Assembly: GCF_009389715.1 (NCBI RefSeq)
Contig: NC_052392.1
Location: 39,413,668-39,477,667, forward strand
Direction of reading: 5' to 3'
Origin: Phoenix dactylifera
Lineage: Eukaryota > Streptophyta > Magnoliopsida > Arecales > Arecaceae
DNA: 64,000 bases
A model generated the notes under the pieces. The model did no database searches and was not told where the DNA came from. It saw nothing but the letters and a program-made list of their open reading frames with translations. Below, piece by piece: positions 54,360-64,000 of this stretch. A program made the translations under genes and the position numbers. Each line of letters begins with the position of its first letter. Position 1 is the first letter of the stretch.

Positions 54360-55870
54360 CGACTCGAGACGACGCCGGCACTCGAACTCTCGGAGTCGGA
54401 GAGACTCCGAAATAAACTGGTTTGGGAAAAGAAGCCGTTAGTGCCGTTTATTTACGATATGCCACTGAATTGGAATCTTTTATTGGTTCGCAGTTGTAAA
54501 ATATTCTCCGGTGGCAACCTACAAGCGGAGAAATAAAAATCCTTTTAACTAACGCATCAAGTTCGAAGTGAGAGGCGGGTCCCACAATTGCAGCAAGAAC
54601 AGAACTTTGTGTACTGTATACGTGTCGACATCAAAGGCAGAGAAGTTTGGTTTGTGTTCTGTGTTGATAGCTGATCCGAGGAGCACTTGTTATCGAGTCC
54701 ATCGGGAACTGCTCAACCGCTAGAACTTGATTTGACACGCCGGAGCGCTTAGAAGAACAAGGACCGTTGGATCATGCCATGATGCAAGGTCTACCGTCCA
54801 GTTGATTGGTTTTGGGAAGGGTTTGGCCTCGGGCTGGCAAAACTTTTTTTTTTTTTGGTTCAGAAAATCTAGCAATTACAGACTTAAAATATGTTTATAT
54901 TCATATTCGAAAAATAATCCGTACTAACTATTTTAGAGGGTCAAAAATATTAGACTGATTATGAGATTTGGTTAATTATTTCTGCTGGGATGCTTAGAAG
55001 GCTAATATTTGGTCATGACATGAGGCCATGTATGAGTAGTTTGCCATTGAAATAAACTTCACAAAGGAAGCTATCAAAATGTAAGATAGTTATTTGCAAA
55101 AACAACTTCTTGAAATGGAGTTATTTATCAGATAAACCACTAGCAACCCCTAGAGAAGAAGTTACCAAAACAAACTGTCCCAAATAATATCTCCTGAAAG
55201 AAGTCATTACTAGAAATAATGTCCAATCTGTATGATAAAAGAAGAAATAAAGATCGGTATGATTCTCCTTTGACACATTTTGTATTGCTAGGCACCGGTC
55301 ACATTCTATTTTACAATTCTATAGAGTGGTTGGTCTGATGATCTCTTCTTAGGATTTTAGGACCCAAAATCTTTCTTGGTGATAAGTGATCTTCCAACGA
55401 TCAACAAATGTAGTACCATTGTTGCCCGAGAAACGGATGTTCAAAACTTTCATATGGGAATTCAGCAACCTAGAGCGAAGGTTCAACCTACTTTCGCATG
55501 AATATCGAAGAATTCACGGATTGTAGGTTCAACATGTTTGCATGTAGAGGTTGAGTAGAGTAAAGGAGGATCAACCTTCCTACACATAAAGTTCAAATAA
55601 AGTATGAAGTTGGTCATGGACGTCTTTCTATCATCAATAAAGTAGCTCAAGTCTCATAGACAAGCAAAAAAGCCGATTTACTCCTTTTATATGGAATTCG
55701 AGTGATAGAATTGGTCATGCTTGGAGAAACTGAGATGATTTATCTCTTCTCTTATCAAGACTCTCTTTTTTTACGCTTCAAAGCTTGTATTTATATCCTT
55801 ATGAAATCAATTTCATTAGTTTGTTTCACTTACCTGTTAGTTATTACTTTTCTTTTTGCTTTACCATTTA
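54360..55870. other. Intergenic region between LARP6 and the tandem duplication
   Basis: It contains the LARP6 promoter flank and AT-rich DNA. At 55,440-55,600 words related to AAGGTTCAACCT and TAGGTTCAAC recur several times, perhaps part of a decayed repeat. No gene is seen. Confidence 0.4.
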
Positions 55871-55879
55871 ATACAAAGA

Positions 55880-56867
55880 AAAAAAAATAAAGTTTGTGAA
55901 TTCAAGTTCTCTCTTCAGTTTGAGAAAAGAGAAAACCTCCATTCTATTCTTCTTTTTAATATTAGCATCCAGTACAGAATTTATAGTTTTGATATGTTAG
56001 ATTACAATAGAAAGAATTCAAAGGAATTCAATTTTTCGCAACTATTCTCTGATGTGGGCTTGGCATAATCTCTTGCATGCTCACTCTTGTATTAGGTAAG
56101 CAGAATGGCCCATATCAAACTAACTCATATCAAAACTATCTCCTTGATGACTTTTTACAGAAATTTTTACTTTAAGTTGATTATTAGAAAGAGGTGAATA
56201 ATTTTTAGAGTCATCTCAATCTATTTCCTAACTAGTGCTTGTACTTTTATACTTTTCACAAGACATTGGAATATATTCAGCAAAGCTTATATTCTTCTCA
56301 GCATTGCAAGTTGCCATCATGTTGTAATTTTGCAAAGGTCCATAGAAGTTTTGATGTGCACTTTTAGGGGCATGTGCATTCATACACGATGCTCTTAGGC
56401 TCAAAAATAGTGACTGTCTATGTTGTTTGCACTTACAATCTAGGCATCCTTTGGGACGTTTTTTTTAGGTGAGACTTCATTTTTTTTGGTTAAGTTCTCT
56501 AGGCAAGTTTTAAAGATATAGTTATCAAAGAAAAAAAGAAGTTCAAGAAAGAGACTAAGCCCCTAACTCATGAAATCGTGTTAGATCAAAAAAGAGAATT
56601 TTTTGTGGAAGTTTGAATTAGTAGCATAAATGCAAAATATAGTATTTATATGTGTGCTTATATGCTATATTTTCAATAATGCTCATCTTAGCCATGAACA
56701 GGCATATACAAACACCACTATTATTTATAGGGTAACTAGCAAAAATGCTTGAGTATTACTTTTACAACTAGGACTAAGAAGGATTTCCTTAGCTAGCTTA
56801 TTAGATTGGTTGGTTAGAGTGTCATGATGATAATGTGAAGGTTGTAGGTTCAAGACCTGCATGGCCA
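55880..56867. repeat. Tandem duplication, left copy, ending in a tRNA-like sequence
   Basis: It aligns colinearly with 57,590-58,544 at an offset of about 1.68-1.71 kb. Shared blocks are AGTTTGAGAAAAGAGAAAACCTC, TACAATAGAAAGAATTCAAAG, a CTAACTCATATCAA-type block, ACTTTTCACAAGACATTGGA and GTGCACTTTTAGGGGCATG. The copies are clearly diverged, so the duplication is old. No open frame is conserved between them. Confidence 0.8.
56795..56867 (+). pseudogene. Degenerate tRNA-Ile-like sequence
   Basis: Aligned with the tRNA-Ile-like copy at 58,472-58,544 it keeps the D-loop phrase TTGGTTAGAG, a GATAAT sequence at the anticodon and the T-arm GTAGGTTCAAGACCTGC. The acceptor stem and anticodon loop have decayed. 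It is not expected to be functional. Confidence 0.75.
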
Positions 56868-57589
56868 TTTTTTTTAAAAAAAAAATCCATAATCCCTTGC
56901 ATTCATATAACAACTTATTTTTAAAGAAAAAGATATCAAGCTAAGTGTACTTTATTGTACAGAATGAAAATGTTATTCGCTCTCTACAATTATAAGCAAT
57001 TTTAACTATCACATATATTGGACGAGTATTCAATGTAAAAAGAATCATTGTTGCTAAGCATCGATGTATAATAGATCATGCGATATTATACTTTTTGGTC
57101 AAAGAACTAAGTTTGTTTGTGAGCATCCGCTATTCAGAAAATGCGTTGCAGAGAGGTTCTATATTTAAACTCATAAAATGATATTCACCTTTTGAGCTCT
57201 GATAATGTATAAAGTAACCAATTAATCCCAAAATTTAACAATATAATTTAGCAACAATCTTTGACTAGATTAACTATTAATTTTGGTGCCTAATATCTTA
57301 CAATTTTCAAAGTCATGATACTTGTATTTGGGTTATCCAGCTATCATATATATTTAAAAGTTTTAAACCAATATATTTGGTTTATTTGAGATCTCTTTCT
57401 CTCTCAGTATTTAGAAAAAGTAATGTATTATCATCCTATACAATGAACATACAATTCAATTAATATATATGTGTGTCTGTTGTGTCTACATAAGTAGATT
57501 AAGTATGTATGTACGTGCACATACAAAATATATAAGAGTTCTATAATTTATTTCTTAGATAACGGTGCTCGAGAAAGACAAAAAAATAT

Positions 57590-58544
57590 ATAAGAAGTTT
57601 GAGAATCGAGTTCGCTTTTTAGTTTGAGAAAAAAGAAAACCTCAATACAATTTTTATTTTATATTGGCACACAACACAGAATCTACAATTTTAATATATT
57701 AGATTACCGTATATAAAGAATTGAAAAGAATTTAGAATTTTTGTAACCATTTTGTAATGTGGTCTAGACATTAAACTCTTATTTTTTTACTTCCATATTG
57801 GGTAAGTTGAATGATACATCAAGCTAACTTATATCAAGAGTATCTTATGGACAATTCTTCTTGTTGGAATTCTCAATACAAAGTTGATTATTTGAATGAG
57901 GTGAACATTTATGAAAGTGAGCTTGATCTCTCTCCTTATTAGTGCTTATATTTTATACTTTTCACAGGACACTGGAATAAGTTTGTTAAAGCTTATAATG
58001 CACCTAATCATTTCCAAATTTTGCAGCTTAAGGTTCATAGAATATTTGATGTGCACCCTTAATTAGGGGCATGCACATTCATACACAATGCTTTTAGACT
58101 CAGAAAATAGTGATTGCTCATATTGTCTGTATGCTAAAACTAGATATGTCATTTGGAGCTATTTTTTCTTAGGCAAGACTTTATTTTCTGATTAAGCTCT
58201 AAATGCAATTTTTTTAAAAAAAAATTATTATTAAAGAAAACCAAAACGAAACAACATGAGCAACTCCTAAATCAACGAAGGAAAAATTTTGTAAAGGTAT
58301 ATTTTGTATTTATGCGACCATTTCAAACTAACCATATATACGTGCATGTTTATATTATACATATTCAATAGTAGTTGGTTAAAGATAAAATGTATGAAAA
58401 ATATGGGGAGTTGTATACACAGTCAACGATCTATATTACATAATAAGTATGACTCGCATAAAGCCCAAACCGGCCTATTAGCTTAGTTGGTTAGAACGTC
58501 GTGCTAATAACGCGAAGGTCGCAGGTTCGAGACCTGCATGGCCA
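57590..58544. repeat. Tandem duplication, right copy, ending in tRNA-Ile-like gene
   Basis: This is the right-hand partner of 55,880-56,867. Both copies end at the tRNA-like sequence, and a run of T follows each. The interval between the copies (56,870-57,590) is AT-rich with no recognised content. Confidence 0.8.
58472..58544 (+). tRNA. tRNA-Ile (anticodon AAT), near-intact but probably a pseudogene
   Basis: The 73-nt sequence has the anticodon loop CTAATAA (AAT), a good anticodon stem, and an intact T arm (GCAGG TTCGAGA CCTGC). Compared with the expected plant tRNA-Ile, the 3' acceptor strand reads ATGGCC, one G short. The 5' strand reads GGCCTAT, so the stem cannot pair fully. The D stem (GCTT with GAAC) also has a mismatch. 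A long T run follows and would terminate RNA polymerase III. Transcription is possible, but correct folding and charging are doubtful. Confidence 0.7.
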
Positions 58545-60058
58545 AATTTTTTATTTTTTTTTTATTTTTTTTTTTTTTGAAAAACTCATAACTCCTTGCA
58601 CCCTTGCATTTGGCTGAAAAAATTTCATAATCATTTTCTTTTTTCTTGAAATATTTCATAATCCCCACTGTCATTCTCAAATTGATGGAATTTCTGAATT
58701 ACAAAGTAGAAATGTTAATCCTTTTGGCTGGCTATCCTAGGCCTTAGCAGATTCAATCCTAAAAATCTAAAAAGACTTTGGCTTCGCTTAGAAAAAATTT
58801 CATAATCCTTTTGTTTTATAAAATTCATAGTCCCTTGCATTTTGCTTTAAAAATTTTCATAATCCCATTTGTAGTACATTCTGTTTTAAAAATATCAAAA
58901 GACTTGGCCTGCTACAATTTTCCTTGGAAGATTTGAACTTTCCTCTAAGAAGCTATTTGGCTGTGTACATATTGTCTGCATCTGGCAGCCTTCAAGTCAG
59001 TTTACCGCAAGTAGCTTCCGCTGGCTCTTCTGTTGCAAAACTAGTCACAAAGAAATTCAACCACCAGTTCACATGATCATTGGTTGCAATATATCTTGGT
59101 ACTAAAAGCATATTTAGTTTGCGACCGAAATTAGAAACAAAATCAGAATGGATTGAAATGAAAAACAGAATAACCATACCCTCCGATGTGTTTGGTTTGT
59201 GATTAGATTTAAAATCGGAGTAAAATTTGAATATTAGAAGAGAGTAGAATTGAATTTTATGGGATTAAGGCATTCCGATTCTCTCGGCAATGAGACTCCT
59301 CCTGACCAAACAGTTGAAATGGAAGTCACTTATTCCAATTTTCCTTCAAAGTCTAACTCCCTCTAATCAATCATGCCCTAAGTACTAACTTGCACCCTTT
59401 GGCACTTCTCTTGTCCTCGTAGAGCTTGCTCCACCTCTACTAGTGTAATATAATAACACCAAGATCATGCCAATATATGATAATATATCATTGTATCAAT
59501 ATAATCTAATAATCATATCACAATATATTTATAGTCTAACAAATGATAATTGTAATATATTATATATATGAATCATATATATGTACTTACTATATTATAA
59601 TATTGTATAATTTAATGTATACTATAATAAAAAATATATTACAGTGATATGATTGTATTTTAGAAATAAATACTTAATGCTGTACTGAATAAGTACATAA
59701 ATTTTCTAAAAGACCAATCTTAGTGGATCAAACAATCAAACAAATCTATTGCAATTACAAATAGTTAGCTGTAGGCATCCAAATAAAAAAGAATAGTTCC
59801 TACAATCACAGGCAAACTAATAAGATACCCACAAATGCAACTGCAACATTTCTATTTTGAGCTGCAAATTCTATTGCAAGTAAGTGAAGCCACATGCCGC
59901 TGAACAACCCCTAAATCCAAATAGCTCTCTAGTCATTCATGCCCATGACAAATGCTCAAATGTGGTGCAGAAGAAGAAAAATTTTGCTCTATGCATGTGA
60001 TGGCTTCTCCTCTCGTCCAGCAGCAAACCTTGCACATCAGCACCAAAAAAAAAAATAC
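58545..60058. other. Intergenic region between tRNA-like gene and STR4A
   Basis: T-rich just after the tRNA, then unremarkable AT-rich sequence with a MITE at 59,106-59,378. A strongly AT-only stretch lies at 59,460-59,650. The right edge is the STR4A 3' UTR. No other gene is visible. Confidence 0.45.
59106..59378. mobile_element. 273-bp PIF/Harbinger-like MITE
   Basis: The left end is AAGCATATTTAGTTTGCGACC. The right end, read inward, is GGGCATGATTGATTAG. TAA flanks it on each side (59103-59105 and 59379-59381), within a slightly longer shared GTAC context. The interior contains the typical phrases GTTTGGTTTGTG and GACCAAACAG. The ends are only partly complementary, so the family assignment is tentative. 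Confidence 0.6.
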
Positions 60059-63000
60059 TCATGGCTTCGAAGGAGTTGGAGAAGAGGGTGGTTTCAAGTC
60101 GGGATACTGCATTCACAAATTAAGTAGGTCATAAGTAGATGCATCACTTATTTGTATGATAAGACTCCATGAATGGCTAACTTTGGTTTTAGGATTAGGG
60201 TCATGGCTCAGGGGACTCCTTCAAGAGGAAGAAAGGTTTACAAGCACTTTTAAGTACTCCATCTATATGAATGCATATAACATGGATATATATGTGAGGC
60301 ATTTTTATGTATTTAATTGAACCTAGAACAAAATGTTCCACCATAAGAAGCTGAAGTTGAGAATCGTACATTAGGGTATGGAGACAAAGGTCTCTCAGTA
60401 GCAAGTTTTGCTTCTGGAGCAGTTTCCACAGAGTCTATGCAATCATATCCTGTATTCTGATTTCTGTTGTGATGAATGCTTGAAGAGGCCAGTGCCTGAC
60501 CATTGCCATTGTTCTGGTCATCTGTCCTTTGATTGTTAACTTCAGAGGGGTTTGTTGTTTTACTCCTCTTTTTTGGGTGAACATGCACGGATGGTGGGAG
60601 TAAGGTTTCTTGAATAGCCTACACAAAACAACAACATCAATATTGCTGCCATTTTTCTTATTGTTAACATTACGAGCAAAGCAACAGAAGAGTAACCTGC
60701 CATCCATCCTTGCCTCTGAGTCCACCTTTGATTGCATATGCCTCTTTGAAACCATTCTTGAACAAAAGTTCGGCCACTTCTAAGGAAACACCATCAAAGC
60801 TACCTTACACAAAAGAAACGATACTCAGCAACAGGACTGCAAGCCAGCGCAACAAAGATTTTTTCTGGCAGTAAAAGCTGTTTCTGGTAGTATACAAATA
60901 AGAAAAGTAAGCCACCAGAAAAAATGCATGCATGTAGTCATAATTCCATGTTTTGCATGGCATTTGGTGATGCACGAAGCTAGATTTACATCTAAACTTA
61001 TAAAATGTAAAATCAAAGTTTGAAATTCAAACTCTTCATCTCCTGATCAAATTATCTAAGGAAAAATGGAACCTTGAAGCGTGTCAATCTCAATCTTTTC
61101 AGTCAAAATCCACTTCTTAATTGTATCTATGATAAATGTGAATGCAAAGCTTTAAAGTTCCTTTTTCTTTTACTAGATGGTCTGATAATGAGAAGCATTA
61201 AGATATCAATCTGGTTCCGCATGATGAGATCATCAACAATGGAGAAGATATTTCATAACTTGTTACAAAGTATTCACAACATGCAGATTCATGCACTTAT
61301 CATATGGTAATAAAGCCGCAATAGAAAAGGCATTAGAATGGATGTAAAAGAAAGTTTAGGCAAGATATGGAAAATCAGAGCTAAGAAACTACTAACACCA
61401 TAAAATTGTGGAAAACTGTAAAGGAACAAAGATCGAGATTAATGGACTTATGTCAAGTGTCAGGAAGCTCAACTATTGAGGTCAGTGGAATTAATATAGA
61501 AAGGAACGATTATGAACTAATTCTGAGATCATTCAAGATATATGTGGCAGCATGAAAAGCACATGGTAATGGCTACAACAGTGAGTTTCCATATCTAGCA
61601 GTCAAATAACAACAATCAGTTAAGTTTTTCATCACTATGTTCTTCTTGTAGAGAAAATGTCCAGTAGCATTCAAAACTAGACCATGTCTAACCAGGAGCT
61701 CAATATGCACTATGGAGGGGTAATTGCTCAATATGAACTCTGGAGGAAAATCAGGATGGTAAGAGCCTGAAGAATCTAATAAGACTACGTAGAGTATATG
61801 AAATAAAATTTTAAAGGACATATAGAATGAAAGCCATACTGGTTGAATAGATGGCCAACAGAACCATAAGGTGACCACATCACATTAACTTGGATTTATT
61901 GTGGAAGAGAATGGAGAGATGGTGAATACACTTCAATCAGAGCAAGGAATAAATGAGGTACATTTGAGTTCCATATGCTCCCTAGTCATATATAGTCCAA
62001 TGATATTACATGGGAATGATCTACAGGAATAATGGTAGGCATATAAAAGGGTCCAAATGCATATTGTATAGGTAAGTATGTTAAGGTAGAAGCATTGAAA
62101 AAAAATAATAAAAAGGAATCAGTATGGATCACATATCACATAAAAGAAAGAAAAGAATTTTCATCAGTATAGTACAAAGTTCCACATATGATATATGGGC
62201 ATATCTAACAATAGTCAGAGGAGACAAAAGTCTGAAGAGAGAATGGCACTGGGTCGAAACATCAAGAAAGTAGGAAGAATATCAGAAAACCTGCATTAGA
62301 GTAATGAGAAAGAATCTGAAGAAAACCTAATTTGAAAACAAAGCTGTAGTTGATGAGCAAATATAAAGTGGTTTTGTAAATCCAACCCCAAATATATGGG
62401 AAAGCAATTGCTGATTCAAGGTTGACCATATGGAATCAAGAATGTTCGAAAACAAAATCTGAACATGGATCCTCCAGGCATTAGATATAGAACATTCATT
62501 TCATTGGAGCAAAGCAGTATGATGACGGTGTCCAGAACATGGTTTGAGCGATTCTGGAGCTGATGCAGACAATCCAATGAGAGGCAGGGAAATGATAGAC
62601 CAAATTCCCCAACTGAACACCTATTTATCTTAGAAGCAGGACCTCAACTAAATCTGATTTATCAGTAAGACAAGGTATGGTCTCCTTCATAAGGAAAACC
62701 AAAATACTATCATAATGAAGATTGTTTCACATAATAAAGACATAAACAAGATGAAGAATGTGCTTAGATTCATCCATTATATAAATAGCAAACTACAAGA
62801 ATTTTCATAAATCTGCTTATTTCATCCCGGGAGAATAATAAAAGAGGGAAAAAATATCAATGGCTAAGTTCATAATTTGAGTGATTTCAAGTAAGATCAA
62901 AGCACAACACAAGTTATTTACAGATCCTATACAGATTGTTTGCCAACTTTATGAATATTTATTATTTGATAAAATGCACAAATTGCAAACACCACTCTCC

Positions 63001-64000
63001 CACATAATAAGCTGAAAAACACAAGAGATTGCAGCACATGAATCAAACCTCATGAAGCCACAAGAAGTATATTTTCCATTCATCTTTTTCCCTTGCATTT
63101 TCTCAGCATATTAATCCTGAAAGCAAGTCTAGAAATCCTAAAATTCCAAGTTCTGATTCCTTGCCATAGCACGTTCATGCTATATAAACTAAAAAAAGAC
63201 TACCATGGAAAATATAAAAAGGGTTTAGGGTTTAGGGTTTAGGATATTAATCCTGAAAGCAAGTCTAGAAATTCTAAAATTCCAAGTTCTGATTCCGTGC
63301 CATAGCACGTTCATGCTCGAATAAACTAAAAGAAGGCTACCATGGCAAATATAAAAAGTTTAGAGAATAGGGCAATGCTCACCTATCAAGAACACAGATG
63401 ATGGTATTCGCAGGATCCTTAAAATTCTTCATAACCTCCTTCACGAAGCCCTCTTCTTCCCCTTCAGCGAACTCCACCTGAACCGCATCCTTATCAAAAA
63501 TATTCAGATTGGGTGAACTCATAAACTGAACACTCTTCTTACTCCTAATATCCAGCAGCTGTGAATTGGGCACATCCCTTAGCTTCCGAAAAGCATCAAT
63601 GGCGCTGATGTACTTATACTTCTTTAGATACTCTTGGGTCAGCGGTATCACAACGAGCCAAATGAACGTGACTCCGGCGACAAAGAATGGGTTTTGGTTC
63701 AAGAAATCATCGATCGAGATGAGAATTGCTTCGATATTGATCTTATCTGAAGCAGAAAGCTCCGTTTCAGCAGCAGAGGAAGGGAAAGGGAAAGAAATGG
63801 CAGCCATGAGAGCAAGAAAGTGGTGAGGTTTCAAAAGATTGTTCGTGAACACCGAGTCCTCAAGGGGAATTTGGAGATTGGAAGCTAAGATCTTCAAGAA
63901 AGGTGCAGTCTTTTGGGCTGAAACTTGGATCGCGAGAGAATTTGGGAAGTGAGAAGTAGGAAATTTGAAGAAAGCTGGGATCTTTTTGGTTGGGAAACAT
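60059..64000 (-). CDS. STR4A: Rhodanese-like domain protein 4A (STR4A/TROL-related), chloroplast; 5' end cut by window edge
   Basis: Visible exons on the minus strand: 64000-63383 (open to the edge), 60799-60697, 60618-60370 and 60106-60059, giving about 338 residues. The frame stays open to the edge with a Ser/Phe/Lys-rich stretch, as in a chloroplast transit peptide. The start codon therefore lies outside. A hydrophobic ALMAAISFPFPSSAAAE-like patch is followed by a membrane segment (FFVAGVTFIWLVVIPL, near 63,687-63,640). A rhodanese-like domain follows (FRKLRDVPNSQLLDIRS, VQVEF, IICVLDSFDGVSLEVAELL, AYAIKGGLRGKDGW). The catalytic Cys loop is replaced by LDSFDG, as in TROL, so sulfurtransferase activity is unlikely. 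The last exon, 15 codons and a stop, gives YPDLKPPSSPTPSKP, the end that in TROL binds ferredoxin-NADP reductase. The expected location is a thylakoid or envelope membrane. Confidence 0.88.
63109..63360. repeat. 136-bp tandem duplication with telomere-like repeat at the junction
   Basis: Two copies beginning ATTAATCCTGAAAGCAAG (63,109 and 63,245) lie in STR4A intron 1, with few differences between them. Between the copies, at 63,221-63,243, is GGGTTTAGGGTTTAGGGTTTAGG, a little over three units of the plant telomere repeat. The second copy lacks the telomeric part. Confidence 0.88.

Noticed and set aside
53603-54536. Long plus-strand open frames (183 and 211 codons)
   Set aside because: They are antisense shadows of the GC-rich first exon of LARP6. 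The Gly/Arg-rich translation is typical of such shadows.

Overview
The window is nuclear DNA from a flowering plant, most likely a monocot and probably a palm-like species. Three spliced genes and one gene with an uninterrupted coding exon can be read. They have long AT-rich introns, CT-rich 5' leaders, plant splice signals and dense, decayed transposon sequence. The LOB-domain protein has the C-terminal pattern I associate with monocot AS2/IG1 proteins. The palm placement is inference. Nothing here is bacterial, organellar or viral.

Layout. 1-4.3 kb is repeat-rich and holds a broken RNase H fragment (about 0.9-1.35 kb) and a GC-rich degenerate segment (1.6-2.15 kb). 4,357-21,376 (+) is a 12-exon ITPK4-type inositol phosphate kinase gene (498 aa). 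Its introns hold a decayed 3.76-kb hAT transposon, several small hAT-type MITEs with 8-bp target duplications, and two SINE-like copies. 21.8-23.5 kb is an internally deleted relative of the same hAT element. 23.5-29.7 kb shows no gene. 30,821-31,534 (+) is an AS2/LBD6-type LOB-domain transcription factor (237 aa), with a probable 5' UTR intron and two overlapping upstream ORFs, one of them a bare AUGUAA. 31.5-42.2 kb shows no recognisable gene but contains two tandem duplications and a GC-rich island. 42,662-54,256 (-) is a 10-exon LARP6-type La-related RNA-binding protein gene (499 aa) with a PAM2-like motif and a C-terminal SUZ-C-like motif. 54.4-60 kb is intergenic and carries a 1.7-kb-spaced tandem duplication whose two copies each end in a tRNA-Ile-like sequence. 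60,059-64,000 (-) is a rhodanese-like STR4A/TROL-related thylakoid membrane protein gene whose first codon lies beyond the right edge.

The genes do not form a pathway. ITPK4 and LARP6 homologues are, as I recall, also neighbours in Arabidopsis (At2g43980 and At2g43970), so part of this block looks like ancient conserved gene order. The observations most worth checking are the AUGUAA/TGATG upstream ORF arrangement before the AS2 start codon, the 87-bp duplication that copied the LARP6 start codon in frame, the datable nested transposon insertions, and the tRNA-Ile-terminated tandem repeat. I did not find a convincing wholly new biological system.
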